Positions 33,652-42,837 of a stretch of 64,000 nt of DNA are shown here, piece after piece. The stretch comes from JASHPR01 sp963778075 (GTDB lineage: Bacteria > Actinomycetota > Actinomycetes > Streptosporangiales > Streptosporangiaceae), in contig CAVZTJ010000005.1 in NCBI GenBank assembly GCA_963778075.1, positions 310,001 through 374,000 of the forward strand, in the 5' to 3' direction. The notes beneath the pieces are model-generated. The model worked only from the letters and a program-made list of their open reading frames with translations, was not told where the DNA came from and did no database searches. Every line of letters begins with the position of its first letter. The first letter of the stretch is position 1. The position numbers and the translations under genes were made by a program.

Positions 33652-33663
33652 AACCCGCTGCCG

Positions 33664-33759
33664 GCGCATGGATGTGCTGCTGGCGCATCGATGTACCGAG
33701 CTTCGGGCGCATCGATGTACCGATGGGCTTGTAAGAACAGGCCCGTTGGTACATCGATG
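33664..33759. repeat. GCATCGATGTACC repeat cluster with stem-loop
   Basis: The unit GGCGCATSGATGT occurs three times in tandem (about 33664, 33682 and 33706). The last copy, CATCGATGTACC (33710-33721), pairs perfectly with GGTACATCGATG (33748-33759); a GGGC/GCCC inner stem lies between. It could terminate the ABC operon (which ends at 33849) or serve as a second operator of the MarR/MFS operon. Confidence 0.5.
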
Positions 33760-33848
33760 GCCTGGGTGGCGACCGGACACCCCGCACGACATGCCAGCGA
33801 CCCGCGGGGGCGCTGGGCAGTCGTAGGCGTGGGGCAAGCCGGGAGGGC

Positions 33849-34583
33849 TCAGGCCACCGGGTCACGCCCAGCGGTGACCGGGTGCTCCTCCGGCCGCGGG
33901 CCAGGCCTGTTGTCCTGCTTGATGGTGAGGCGGCCCTTGCTCATGACCCCGACGCGCTGTGCCTGGCGGGCCAGGCTGGTGTCGTGCGTGACCAGGACCA
34001 GCGTGAGTCCTCGTTCGCGCCACAGATACTCCAGCAGGCCGATGATCTCGTCGCGGGTGTCCTCGTCGAGGTTGCCGGTCGGCTCGTCGGCCAGCAGCAC
34101 CTTGGGTTCTTTGACCAGCGCACGGGCGATCGCGGTGCGCTGCTGCTGGCCGCCGGACAGTTCCGAGGGCAGGTGGGCGGCCCGGTCGGCCAGGCCCACC
34201 GAGTCCAGCGCGGCGGCGACCCGGGCCTGCCGGTCGGCGTGGCCGACCCGCAACGGGATGAGCGCGGCTTCGACGTTCTCGGCGGCCGACAGAGTGGGAA
34301 TCAGGTTGAAGGTCTGGAAGATGAACCCGATCTTCTCGGCGCGCACGGCGGTGAGCTGGGTTTCGCGCAGCGCACCGAGGTTGATGCCGTCCAGTTCGAT
34401 GGTGCCTTCGGTCGGGCGGTCGAGGCCGCCGAGCAGGTTGAGCAGGGTGGACTTGCCGTGGCCGGTGCGGCCCTGTACGGCCAGCCACTCGCCGTCCTCG
34501 ATTACCAGGTCCAGATCGCGGACCGCGGGAACGGTGCGGCGGCCCTTCTGGTAGATCTTGGTCACGCCGGTCAGCTTGTACAC
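33849..34583 (-). CDS. ABC transporter ATP-binding protein (MacB/LolD type)
   Basis: I chose a GTG at 34583 (VYKLTGVTKIYQKGRRTVPA), 244 residues. Walker A is GRTGHGKST, the signature is LSGGQQQRTAIARALV, Walker B is VLLADEPTGNLD and the H-loop is LVTHD. GxTGxGKS with His instead of Ser/Gly in the middle is slightly unusual. It powers the FtsX-like permease encoded just upstream (38 bases). MacB-type systems act as mechanotransmitters or export lipoproteins and peptides. Confidence 0.85.
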   Translation of the reverse strand: MYKLTGVTKIYQKGRRTVPAVRDLDLVIEDGEWLAVQGRTGHGKSTLLNLLGGLDRPTEGTIELDGINLGALRETQLTAVRAEKIGFIFQTFNLIPTLSAAENVEAALIPLRVGHADRQARVAAALDSVGLADRAAHLPSELSGGQQQRTAIARALVKEPKVLLADEPTGNLDEDTRDEIIGLLEYLWRERGLTLVLVTHDTSLARQAQRVGVMSKGRLTIKQDNRPGPRPEEHPVTAGRDPVA

Positions 34584-34621
34584 GATCTTCTCCTGTTCGT
34601 GAAAGGTCTTGCCGGTCTGGG

Positions 34622-36076
34622 TCACGCAACCTGAGAGAGGGCGTCCACGGGCCGCAGCCTGGCGATCCGCCAGCTTCCGAACGACCCGGCCAGCAGGCCG
34701 CCGGCCACAGCCAGGACCACCGCCAGCACGATCACGCCCACCGTGATCGACGGATGCAACGGCACGGCCACGACGTGCGACGCCGAGCCAGGACTCGAGC
34801 CGTGCGAGACACCGCCCGGGCCCACCGCCGTCTGCGTCTGGGTGAAGCCCCCGGAGGACGTCGGGACGTTCGCGGACAGCTTGGGCGCGACCTTCCTGAT
34901 GATCGCCGCACCTGCGAAGCCGAGGCCGACACCCACCGCGGCACCGATGACGCCCATGACCACCGACTCGCCGAGCACCTGGACGACGATCCGGCGGGTC
35001 CGCCAGCCGATCGCCTTCAGCGTGCCGAACTCGGCGACCCGGCGGGCCACCGCCGACATCGTGAGCAGGCTGGCCACGGCGAACGCGGCGATCAGCACCA
35101 GGACCGCCAGCCACTTGCCCAGGTCGTTGGCCAGCTTGGCGGCGTTGGCCACCGAGCCGGTCACCTCGCTGGCCAGGCTGGCCGCGGTGGTCACGGTGGC
35201 GTGCGGGAGCAGTTTGGCGATCTCATGCTGCACGGCGGAGATGTCGGCGGCGCTGGTCGCGGTCACGTAGATCGTGTTCACGTCGCCGGCCTCGACGCCG
35301 AGAGGACCGGTCTTGAGCCCCTGGGCCACCGCCAGCGGGATGTAGACGTCGGGCGGGCTGGCGGACTGAGGCTGCCGGACGATGCCGATGACCTTGAACT
35401 TCACGCTGTCGACCGTGATCGTCGAGCCGACCTTCAGGTTGTTGCTCGTCGCGTAGCCGGAGTCCACGATGGCGACGTGGGCGTCGGAGTCGGCGGCGCT
35501 GAACGAGTGGCCGGAGGTCAGCGATGCCGCGCTCAGCGGGCCGAGCGCGGTGTGCCCGGCAGCTACGCCGTCCACGCTGACCGTGCTCGGCGTAGGCGGC
35601 TGCGAGCCGCCAGCCTGCCCGAAGTCCTTCGGGAACGTGATCGTGTTGTCGGTGAGCAACAGCCCGCCCGTGGCCGCCGCGACGTCGTGCAGCCTGGCCA
35701 CGTCCGCCACCTCCGCGGACTTGATCGGCAGGTACTGCGGGGCCAGGTTTGAGATGGTCTTGCCCGCCGCGTTCTCGCACTTGCCGTTCTGGCAGATTGT
35801 CGCGCCATTCGGGCCACCCTGAATGGTCGTGGCACCCTTCGGCGGCTGGCCGTTCGCCGAGAACCTCTTGGGCTGCGGTGCCTCGCCGGTAACGGTCACG
35901 TCGGTGCCCACTCCGTACAGCGAGGCCAGCACGCTGGACTCGGCCTTCTTCACCCCGGCCGAGGCGGCGCTCACGGTGACGACCAGGCCGATTCCCACGG
36001 CCAGGCCCAAGGCGACGAAGATCGCCTGGCGCATTCGGCGGCGCAGTTCGCGCCGCAGGTATGTAGCGAAGAACAT
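34622..36076 (-). CDS. FtsX-like ABC permease (MacB type)
   Basis: The gene has 484 residues. One N-terminal membrane helix (AIFVALGLAVGIGLVVTVSA), a ~240-residue extracytoplasmic MacB_PCD domain (with ADSDAHVAIVDSGYATSNNL and TITVDSVKFKVIGIV), then three C-terminal helices. The C-terminal FtsX domain includes AEFGTLKAIGWRTRRIVVQV (coupling helix) and ends SWRIARLRPVDALSQVA. A poly-Gly/Ser insert lies between the last helices. It forms an operon with the ATPase behind it. Confidence 0.85.
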   Translation of the reverse strand: MFFATYLRRELRRRMRQAIFVALGLAVGIGLVVTVSAASAGVKKAESSVLASLYGVGTDVTVTGEAPQPKRFSANGQPPKGATTIQGGPNGATICQNGKCENAAGKTISNLAPQYLPIKSAEVADVARLHDVAAATGGLLLTDNTITFPKDFGQAGGSQPPTPSTVSVDGVAAGHTALGPLSAASLTSGHSFSAADSDAHVAIVDSGYATSNNLKVGSTITVDSVKFKVIGIVRQPQSASPPDVYIPLAVAQGLKTGPLGVEAGDVNTIYVTATSAADISAVQHEIAKLLPHATVTTAASLASEVTGSVANAAKLANDLGKWLAVLVLIAAFAVASLLTMSAVARRVAEFGTLKAIGWRTRRIVVQVLGESVVMGVIGAAVGVGLGFAGAAIIRKVAPKLSANVPTSSGGFTQTQTAVGPGGVSHGSSPGSASHVVAVPLHPSITVGVIVLAVVLAVAGGLLAGSFGSWRIARLRPVDALSQVA

Positions 36077-36340
36077 CTGCTCTCCTATCCGAAATGATGG
36101 ATTTGCGACGCCCGAACCCCCTGGCCGGAACCCGCGGGCTGGCGCACCGGGCCGGCCTGCGTCGGTCGGCCGGTGCAGGGTCAGTTCTACGGAGGCCGTG
36201 GTTGCGCGGCGGTTACACGGCTTCGGCCCGCAGATCCGCGCCCGCTGCGGTGTAACCCCGCCGCAACCGGAGCTGAGAAACCCTGGTCCCGGCGGGAACC
36301 CGGCTTGGGTTAACGATCACCACGAGGAGGCCAGCACCCG

Positions 36341-37003
36341 ATGTCGCCGGAGATTTCAGGTCCTGCGGAACTGCACGACGCCACGTCGCCGGCCGGTGAC
36401 GGCTGGCCCGACGACCGGGCCAAGGCGCCAGATTCTGGCTGGGCCGACGGCGGAGACGAGGACGAACGAGACCCCGACTGGCCCGACGACTGGCCCGACG
36501 GCGGGGACGACCCGCCGTGGCGCCGGGCGGCGCCTTCCGCGGCCTACGGCCGGGACGGCGGCCCGGGCCGATCGGGCCTGCGCCCGCTCGCGCTCACGAT
36601 CGTCGCCGTGGTGGCGCTCGGCGCCGGGGCTGGCGTTGCGCTGGCCATCACCAAGGGACTTGATCACTCATCGTCACCTTCGGCGGCGCCGACCACCCGG
36701 CCGTCGGCCGTGGCTCCGGGCGGCGGCACCATCCCCGGCGGCGGCGGCGCGGTCGGGGAGATGTTCGTGGCTGGCCCGGTGACGGCGGTCAGCAGCACGT
36801 CGATCACTATCGGCGGGCCGAATCACACGGTGACGGCCGCGATCACGAGCTCCACCAGGATCACCGGCAAGGTGACCAGCGTCGGCGGGATTAAAGTCGG
36901 CGACCAGGTCTCGGCCCAGATCACCGAGAGCAACGGCGGCCAGCCCACGGTTGCCGCAATCCAGGATCCGGCACAGGCGCCATCCGGCGGCAGCGTGCCG
37001 TAA
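36341..37003 (+). CDS. Membrane-anchored DUF5666-like hypothetical protein
   Basis: The gene has 220 residues. An acidic, Trp/Asp-rich cytoplasmic N-terminus (DPDWPDDWPDGGDDPPW), one membrane helix (LALTIVAVVALGAGAGVALA), a Ser/Pro/Gly linker, and an external strand-rich domain with VAGPVTAVSSTSITIGGPNH and GIKVGDQVSAQ. The DUF5666-type fold is inferred from the VxxVxxxSITI pattern. It lies 41 bases before the two-component system and may be sensed by or regulated by it. Confidence 0.6.
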   Translation: MSPEISGPAELHDATSPAGDGWPDDRAKAPDSGWADGGDEDERDPDWPDDWPDGGDDPPWRRAAPSAAYGRDGGPGRSGLRPLALTIVAVVALGAGAGVALAITKGLDHSSSPSAAPTTRPSAVAPGGGTIPGGGGAVGEMFVAGPVTAVSSTSITIGGPNHTVTAAITSSTRITGKVTSVGGIKVGDQVSAQITESNGGQPTVAAIQDPAQAPSGGSVP

Positions 37004-37044
37004 CCGCAGGCGAGGCATCATGGACGGGTAGGGAGGAATCACCG

Positions 37045-37698
37045 ATGCGGGTGCTCGTGATCGAGGACGACCGCGAGCTTGCCGAGGCGCTGGGCGTCGG
37101 GCTGCGCCGGGAGCAGCTGGCGGTCGACGTCGCCCTCGACGGCCAGACCGGGCTCGAGCAGGCGCTGGTGACCGGCTACGACGTCATAGTGCTCGACCGT
37201 GACTTGCCCGGCCTGCACGGAGACGACGTGTGCGCGGGGCTGGTCAAGGCCGGTTGCCGCAGCCGGGTGCTGATGCTGACCGCGGCCGGGACGATCGAGG
37301 ACCGGGTCGACGGCCTCGGCATCGGCGCGGACGACTACCTGCCGAAGCCTTTCGCCTTTGCCGAGCTCGTAGCCAGGATCCGGGCGCTGCTGCGCCGCGC
37401 TCAGCCGGTGCTGCCTCCGGTGCTGGTCAGCGGCGACCTCGAGCTGGACCCGTCACGGCGGCAGGCGAGCCGTGCAGGCCGCCAGCTTGATCTCGGCCCG
37501 AAGGAGTTCGGCGTTCTTGAGCTGCTGCTATCCGCCCAGGGCCGGGTAGTGTCGGCCGAGGAGATCCTGGAGCGGGTATGGGACGAGATGGCCGACCCGT
37601 TCACCTCCGCGGTCAAGGTGACCATGAGCAGGCTCCGGCGCAAGCTCGGCGACCCGCCGGTGATCGAGACCGTGGCCCAGGCCGGATACCGGATCTGA
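37045..37698 (+). CDS. OmpR-family response regulator
   Basis: The gene has 217 residues. The receiver domain has the acidic pair (VIEDDRE), the phospho-acceptor Asp in VIVLDRDLPGLHG, and Lys in YLPKPFAFAELVARI. The winged-helix output domain contains LGPKEFGVLELLLSAQGRVV and SAVKVTMSRLRRKLGDPPVI. The partner histidine kinase starts 8 bases after the stop. Related to the broken copy at 62700-63466. Confidence 0.92.
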   Translation: MRVLVIEDDRELAEALGVGLRREQLAVDVALDGQTGLEQALVTGYDVIVLDRDLPGLHGDDVCAGLVKAGCRSRVLMLTAAGTIEDRVDGLGIGADDYLPKPFAFAELVARIRALLRRAQPVLPPVLVSGDLELDPSRRQASRAGRQLDLGPKEFGVLELLLSAQGRVVSAEEILERVWDEMADPFTSAVKVTMSRLRRKLGDPPVIETVAQAGYRI

Positions 37699-37706
37699 GG
37701 GTGCCG

Positions 37707-39020
37707 ATGCCAGAACCAGCCAAGCCAGCCCCGACGACCCGGCTGGTGCGCCTGCCCCGGCGCACCGTACGGCTGAAGCTCACCCTGCTCTACGGCGGGC
37801 TGTTCCTGGTCTGCGGAGTCGCCCTGCTCGCGGTCACCTACTTCCTGGTGGAACAGCACCTTCCCACGGCGTTGACAACCAAAAGCCTGGTCGGCAACGG
37901 GCAGACGACCGTTAGCGGCACCCAGTACAGCGCGGTCTGCTACAGCTCCAGCCAGGTCCATAGCAGCGAGGGACTCGGCCAGGCGGCCGGCGGCTCGATT
38001 CCGACCGCGAACGGATGCGCGGCTCTGCTGGGTGCGGCGCGCAGCGACGAGCTGCGCCAGCTGATCATCGACTCCGGGATCGCGCTGGCGATCATGGCGG
38101 CGGCCTCCACAGGGCTCGGCTGGGTGGTGGCCGGGCGGGTGCTCCAGCCGCTGCGGACGATCACCACCGCGGCGCGGCGCATCTCAGCGAGCAACCTGTA
38201 CCAGCGGCTCGCGCTCGACGGCCCCGATGACGAGCTCACCGAACTCGGGAAGACGTTCAACGGGCTGCTCGCCCGGCTCGAGCGATCCTTCACGGCCCAG
38301 CGGCAGTTCGTCGCGAACGCCTCGCACGAGCTGCGCACCCCGCTCGCGCGGCAGCGGACCCTGGTCGAGGTCGCGCTGCGGGACCCGGACGCCACCGTCG
38401 CCTCGATGCAGCAGGCCATGCAGCGGGTGCTGGCAACGGGCGAGGAGCAGGAACGGCTGATCGAGGCGCTGCTGACCCTGGCGCGCAGCCAGCGCGGCCT
38501 CGACCGGCGCGAGCCGCTCGACCTCGCGGCGGTGACCGGCGCGGCGGTGTCGGCCACCGAGGCCGACGCCGCCGAGCGCGGGGTGCGGGTGAACGCCTCG
38601 CTCGGCTCCGCTCCGTCCCAGGGCGATCAGCGGCTCGCCGAGCGCCTGGCGGCCAACCTGGTCGACAACGCCGTGCGTCACAACCTCGCCGGCGGCTGGG
38701 TGGAGGTGACGACCGCGGTCAGGTCGGGCCGCAGCGTGCTTTCGGTGTCCAACACCGGCCCGGTGATAGCGCCGGACCAGGTGGACAGGCTGTTCCAGCC
38801 GTTCGGCCGGCTCGAGGCGACCCGGCTCAGCCGGGACGGGCTCGGCCTCGGGCTGTCGATCGTCACCGCGATCGCCGCCGCGCACGACGCGGACCTGCGG
38901 GCCCGCCCGCTGCCCGGCGGTGGCCTCGAGGTCGAGGTGCACTTCCCCCCGGCGCCCGACAGCACGGCTGGCACCGTACCCGCCACCCCGGTCCTTGCCG
39001 CGGCGGGCCAGCCTAAGTGA
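37707..39020 (+). CDS. Sensor histidine kinase (OmpR/HisKA type)
   Basis: I chose the ATG at 37707 (437 residues); a GTG at 37701 is an alternative. Two membrane helices (LYGGLFLVCGVALLAVTYFL and a second at IALAIMAAASTGLGWVVAG) flank a ~100-residue sensor loop with paired Cys. HAMP segment TAARRISASNLYQRLALDGP, phospho-acceptor His in NASHELRTPLARQ, N box NLVDNAVRHN, and GLGLGLSIV G box are all present. It would signal to the regulator just upstream. The stimulus is unknown. Confidence 0.92.
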   Translation: MPEPAKPAPTTRLVRLPRRTVRLKLTLLYGGLFLVCGVALLAVTYFLVEQHLPTALTTKSLVGNGQTTVSGTQYSAVCYSSSQVHSSEGLGQAAGGSIPTANGCAALLGAARSDELRQLIIDSGIALAIMAAASTGLGWVVAGRVLQPLRTITTAARRISASNLYQRLALDGPDDELTELGKTFNGLLARLERSFTAQRQFVANASHELRTPLARQRTLVEVALRDPDATVASMQQAMQRVLATGEEQERLIEALLTLARSQRGLDRREPLDLAAVTGAAVSATEADAAERGVRVNASLGSAPSQGDQRLAERLAANLVDNAVRHNLAGGWVEVTTAVRSGRSVLSVSNTGPVIAPDQVDRLFQPFGRLEATRLSRDGLGLGLSIVTAIAAAHDADLRARPLPGGGLEVEVHFPPAPDSTAGTVPATPVLAAAGQPK

Positions 39021-39172
39021 CGGCGAGCCCGTCCCGGCTGAGCCGGGTCGCCTTCCGCTTCCTCGGCGTCCCGAGCGGGCGCCTGGCGGGCACGCGGGCG
39101 CGGCGGCTCCTGGCGCCGTGACGCCCTTGGAAACGGTGACCTTCAGCCGCTGCGTCCTGGTCGAGGGTGCGC

Positions 39173-40246
39173 TCAGAACTCCGGGACGAGCAGCTCCGCG
39201 ATCTGCGCGGCGTTCAGGGCCGCGCCCTTGCGCAAGTTGTCGCCGCAGACAAAGAACTCGATCGCCTTGGGGTCGTCCATGCTCTGCCGCACCCGGCCGA
39301 CCCAGGTCGGGTCCGTTCCGACCACGTCGGCCGGGGTGGGGAACTCGCCGGTCTCCGGTTCGTCGGCGAGCACCACTCCGGGCGCATCGCTCAGCACCTG
39401 CTGCGCTTCGTGCCGGGTGACCTCCTCCCGGAAAACGGCATGCACGGCCACCGAGTGGCCGGTGACGACCGGCACCCGGACGCAGGTCGCCGATATCTTG
39501 AGCCGCGGCATCCCGAGGATCTTGCGGGTCTCGTTGCGGAGCTTCAGCTCCTCCGAGGACCAGCCCTCGTCCCTCAGCGAGCCAGCCCAGGGCACCACGT
39601 TGAGCACCAGCGGGGCCGGGAACGGCCCGAAGTCGCCGACGACCCCGCGCAGGTCACCGGCCCGGTGGCCAAGCGCTCGGTTGCCGGCCACTTTCTCGAG
39701 CTGCGCGTACAGCGTGTCGACACCGGCCTGCCCGGCTCCGGACGCGGCCTGGTAGGACGACAGCACCAGCTCGCGTAGCCCGAACGCCCGGTGCAGCGCG
39801 GCAACGCCAACGATCAGCGAGAGCGTCGTGCAGTTCGGGACCGCGATGATGCCCTTGGGCCTGATCGCGGCCTGACCGGGGTTGACCTCCGGCACCACCA
39901 GGGGAACCTCGTCGTCCATCCGGAACGCCCCGGACTTGTCGATGACGACGACCCCGCGGTCCGCGGCCACCGGCGCCCATTGCGCCGACACCTCGTCGGG
40001 CACGTCGAACATGGCGAGATCAACCCCGTCGAAGACCTCCGGGGTGAGCGCTGCGACCTCGACCTCCTGGCCGCGGACCCGCAGCCGCTTGCCCGCCGAG
40101 CGGGCCGAGGCCACCAGCCTGATCTCTCCCCAGACGTCGTCCCTGGTCGAGACCACGTCGAGCATCACGGTCCCGACGGCCCCGGTGGCGCCGACGATCG
40201 CCAGTGTCGGCCTGCGGCTGGCCTGCTTGCCTGGCACCGGCCTCAC
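39173..40246 (-). CDS. asd: Aspartate-semialdehyde dehydrogenase
   Basis: The gene has 357 residues (GTG start). NADP-binding start TLAIVGATGAVGTVMLDVV, the active-site Cys in VPNCTTLSLIVGVAALHRAF, and SSYQAASGAGQAGVDTLYAQ, the substrate-site block. The enzyme reduces aspartyl phosphate to the semialdehyde in the lysine/threonine/methionine/DAP pathway. The start overlaps the lysC stop by 4 bases (the lysC-asd operon, typical of actinomycetes). Confidence 0.95.
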   Translation of the reverse strand: MRPVPGKQASRRPTLAIVGATGAVGTVMLDVVSTRDDVWGEIRLVASARSAGKRLRVRGQEVEVAALTPEVFDGVDLAMFDVPDEVSAQWAPVAADRGVVVIDKSGAFRMDDEVPLVVPEVNPGQAAIRPKGIIAVPNCTTLSLIVGVAALHRAFGLRELVLSSYQAASGAGQAGVDTLYAQLEKVAGNRALGHRAGDLRGVVGDFGPFPAPLVLNVVPWAGSLRDEGWSSEELKLRNETRKILGMPRLKISATCVRVPVVTGHSVAVHAVFREEVTRHEAQQVLSDAPGVVLADEPETGEFPTPADVVGTDPTWVGRVRQSMDDPKAIEFFVCGDNLRKGAALNAAQIAELLVPEF

Positions 40247-41532
40247 CTGCCCGTTCCGCCGTAGACGACCGCTTCCTGCTCGTCAGATCCCAGGTCAAAG
40301 GCCCGGTGCGCGGCGGCGACCGCAGCGGGGATGTCGTTCTCGTCAACGACCACCGAGATCCTGATCTCCGACGTCGAGATCATCTCGATGTTCACGCCCG
40401 CCTCTGCCAGCGCGCCGAAGAACGTGGCGCTCACCCCGGGATGCGAGCGCATTCCCGCGCCGATCAGCGAGACCTTGCCGATCCTGTCGTCGTACAGCAG
40501 CGATTCGAAACCCACCTCGCTCTGCAGCTGGCCGAGCGAGGCCATCGCCGTGTGGCCGTCCTCGCGCGGCAGGGTGAACGAGATGTCGGTGCGGCCGGTC
40601 GCGGCGGCGGAGACGTTCTGGACGATCATGTCGATGTTGATCTCTGCGGCGGCGATGACCCGGAAGATCCTGGCCGCCTCGCCGACTTTGTCCGGCACGC
40701 CGACAACGGTGATCTTCGCCTCGCCCCGGTCCTGCGCCACTCCGGAGATGATCGCCTGCTCCATCGTTTCGCCTTCCACGTCACTGCCGGTGTCCTGGCC
40801 GCTGTCCGTGACCCATGTCCCGTCCCTGTTGCTGAACGAGGAGCGTACGTGAATCGGGATTGCGTACCGCCGCGCGTACTCCACGCAGCGCAGCATCAGG
40901 ATCTTTGCCCCGCACGCCGCCATCTCCAGCATCTCTTCGTAGCTGATCCGGGGGATGCGCCGGGCATCGGCCACGAGCCTCGGATCGGCGGTGAAGATGC
41001 CATCTACGTCGGTGTAGATCTCGCACGCGTCGGCGCCGAGCGCGGCGGCCAGCGCTACGGCGGTCGTATCCGAGGCGCCCCTGCCGAGCGTGGTGATGTC
41101 CTTGGTGTCCTGGGACACGCCCTGGAAACCCGCCACGATCGGGATCGCGCCCACGTCGAGCGCGCTGCGGATCCGGCCCGGAGTGACGTCGATGATCCTG
41201 GCCTTGCCGTGCGCGGAGTCGGTGATCACCCCCGCCTGCGAGCCGGTGAAGGACCGTCCCTCCAGGCCCAGGTTGGCGATGGCCATCGCGAGCAGCGCCA
41301 TCGAGATCCGCTCGCCCGCGGTCAGCAGCATGTCGAGTTCACGGCCCGGCGGCAGCGGGCTCACCTGGTTCGCCAGGTCACGGAGCTCGTCGGTGGTGTC
41401 GCCCATGGCCGAGACCACCACGACCACCGAGTTTCCTGCCTTGCGCGTTGCGACGATGCGCTGGGCCACGCGCTTGATCCCGTCTGCGTCGGCAACCGAG
41501 GATCCGCCGTACTTCTGCACTACAAGGGCCAC
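40243..41532 (-). CDS. lysC: Aspartate kinase
   Basis: The gene has 429 residues. It begins MALVVQKYGGSSVADADGIK (the KxGGSS phosphate-binding motif); TTVALAAALGADACEIYTDV is the aspartate/ATP site, and two ACT domains follow (with AKITVVGVPDKVGEAARIFR and SLIGAGMRSHPGVSATFFGA). This first step of the aspartate pathway is usually feedback-inhibited by lysine plus threonine via the ACT pair. In actinomycetes an internal start makes the regulatory beta subunit; one is likely here too but cannot be fixed. Downstream asd overlaps by 4 bases. Confidence 0.95.
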   Translation of the reverse strand: MALVVQKYGGSSVADADGIKRVAQRIVATRKAGNSVVVVVSAMGDTTDELRDLANQVSPLPPGRELDMLLTAGERISMALLAMAIANLGLEGRSFTGSQAGVITDSAHGKARIIDVTPGRIRSALDVGAIPIVAGFQGVSQDTKDITTLGRGASDTTAVALAAALGADACEIYTDVDGIFTADPRLVADARRIPRISYEEMLEMAACGAKILMLRCVEYARRYAIPIHVRSSFSNRDGTWVTDSGQDTGSDVEGETMEQAIISGVAQDRGEAKITVVGVPDKVGEAARIFRVIAAAEINIDMIVQNVSAAATGRTDISFTLPREDGHTAMASLGQLQSEVGFESLLYDDRIGKVSLIGAGMRSHPGVSATFFGALAEAGVNIEMISTSEIRISVVVDENDIPAAVAAAHRAFDLGSDEQEAVVYGGTGR

Positions 41533-41634
41533 GGTCAGGCCGCTCCTCCCGCTCGCCTGATCCAGCTCGTCTCGCCCGGCAAGACTTGAGTGTATCCACC
41601 GCGGCGGGGCCTGCCGACGTCGTTTTTTCCGGTG

Positions 41635-42213
41635 TCAGCCCGCCGCGGGCTCGTCGGCGACGTCCAGCCTCGAGTGCGCGACCACCGAGTGCAGCGCCCG
41701 CAGCGCGGCGCCGCCGTGGGTTCCCCAGTGGTTAACGTACGAGTACTGCCACCACCACAGCGCCTCGGCGGCACGCCCGGCCTCGTAGTGCTTGAGCCCG
41801 TGGATCAGGTCGGCGGCCACGGCCGCGAGGTCGTCGGAGAGCCGGAACCGCGTGGCCTTTGTGTCCTGATAGGGATCGAAAAGCTCGGCGTAATCATCGA
41901 AGTCCTGCAGCCCGGCAGCGAGCCCGGTCCGCAGCGCGTCGAGGTCGGGATCCGCGCCCACGTCGGGCTCCCAGTTGCCCGGCAGGATGATGTCCTGGCT
42001 CGCCCCCAGCTGTGCCCCGGCCAGCATGATCTGGGCAACCTCGAGCAGCAGCAGCGGTACCGTCTCGTCTTTGCCTTCCCCGTTCGCCAGCGCGGTCACA
42101 CCGTCCAGGAACTCCTGGGCCTGCCGCGCGATCCGGTCGGCGAGCGGCCGCCAGTCGTCGCCCGACGGGGGGTCCCGGGGGTCGCCCCCCCGGGACGGCA
42201 CAGTACTAGACAT
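41635..42213 (-). CDS. DUF5063 domain-containing protein
   Basis: I chose the ATG at 42213 (192 residues); the frame extends upstream inside recR but that part is a shadow. A helical protein with LADRIARQAQEFLDGVTALA, TVPLLLLEVAQIMLAGAQLG and EALWWWQYSYVNHWGTHGGA. DUF5063 genes follow recR in many actinomycetes; their role is unknown. A GC-rich hairpin (GGGGGTCCC around 42170-42195) lies in the first codons and could affect translation. Confidence 0.82.
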   Translation of the reverse strand: MSSTVPSRGGDPRDPPSGDDWRPLADRIARQAQEFLDGVTALANGEGKDETVPLLLLEVAQIMLAGAQLGASQDIILPGNWEPDVGADPDLDALRTGLAAGLQDFDDYAELFDPYQDTKATRFRLSDDLAAVAADLIHGLKHYEAGRAAEALWWWQYSYVNHWGTHGGAALRALHSVVAHSRLDVADEPAAG

Positions 42214-42805
42214 CGAGCAGCCTCCGTCCTTCGAACGCCCTGCCGAGGGTGACCTCGTCGGCGTATTCCAGTTCGCCGCCCACCGGCAAGCCGCTGGCGG
42301 GCCTGGTGACCCGCAGCCCCATCGGCTTGACCAGTCGGGCCAGGTACGCGGCGGTCGCCTCACCCTCGAGATTGGGATCCGTCGCCAGGATCAGCTCGGT
42401 GACCGTTCCGTCGGACAACCGGGTCATCAGCTGGGAGATCCGCAGGTCATCGGGCCCGATCCCGTCGATCGGGCTGATCGCGCCGCCGAGGACATGGTAG
42501 CGACCGCGGAACTCGCGGATCTTCTCAATCGCCGCGACGTCCTTGGGTTCTTCCACGACACAGATCACCGCTAGGTCACGACGCGGGTCCCGGCAGATGC
42601 GGCACTCGTCCTCCTCTGCGACGTTGCCGCAGGTCCGGCAGAACTTGACCCGTTCCAGCACCTCAAGCAGCGCGGTCGCCAGCCGGCGCACGTCGGCCGG
42701 ATCGGCGGATACCAGGTGAAACGCGATGCGCTGCGCGCCCTTCGGCCCTACGCCGGGCAGCTGGCCGAGCTCGTCGATGAGGTCCTGGACGACGCCTTCA
42801 TACAC
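42206..42805 (-). CDS. recR: Recombination mediator RecR
   Basis: The gene has 199 residues, the standard size. Helix-hairpin-helix start LIDELGQLPGVGPKGAQRIA, C4 zinc finger (CRTCGNVAEEDECRICRDP), and Toprim segment VICVVEEPKDVAAIEKI with TDPNLEGEATAAYLARLV. RecR loads RecA at gaps with RecO/RecF. The gene order ebfC-recR behind dnaX is conserved. Confidence 0.96.
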   Translation of the reverse strand: MYEGVVQDLIDELGQLPGVGPKGAQRIAFHLVSADPADVRRLATALLEVLERVKFCRTCGNVAEEDECRICRDPRRDLAVICVVEEPKDVAAIEKIREFRGRYHVLGGAISPIDGIGPDDLRISQLMTRLSDGTVTELILATDPNLEGEATAAYLARLVKPMGLRVTRPASGLPVGGELEYADEVTLGRAFEGRRLLDV

Positions 42806-42837
42806 CTCAGGACTCCCCGTCTCCCTTCACTGCCGGT

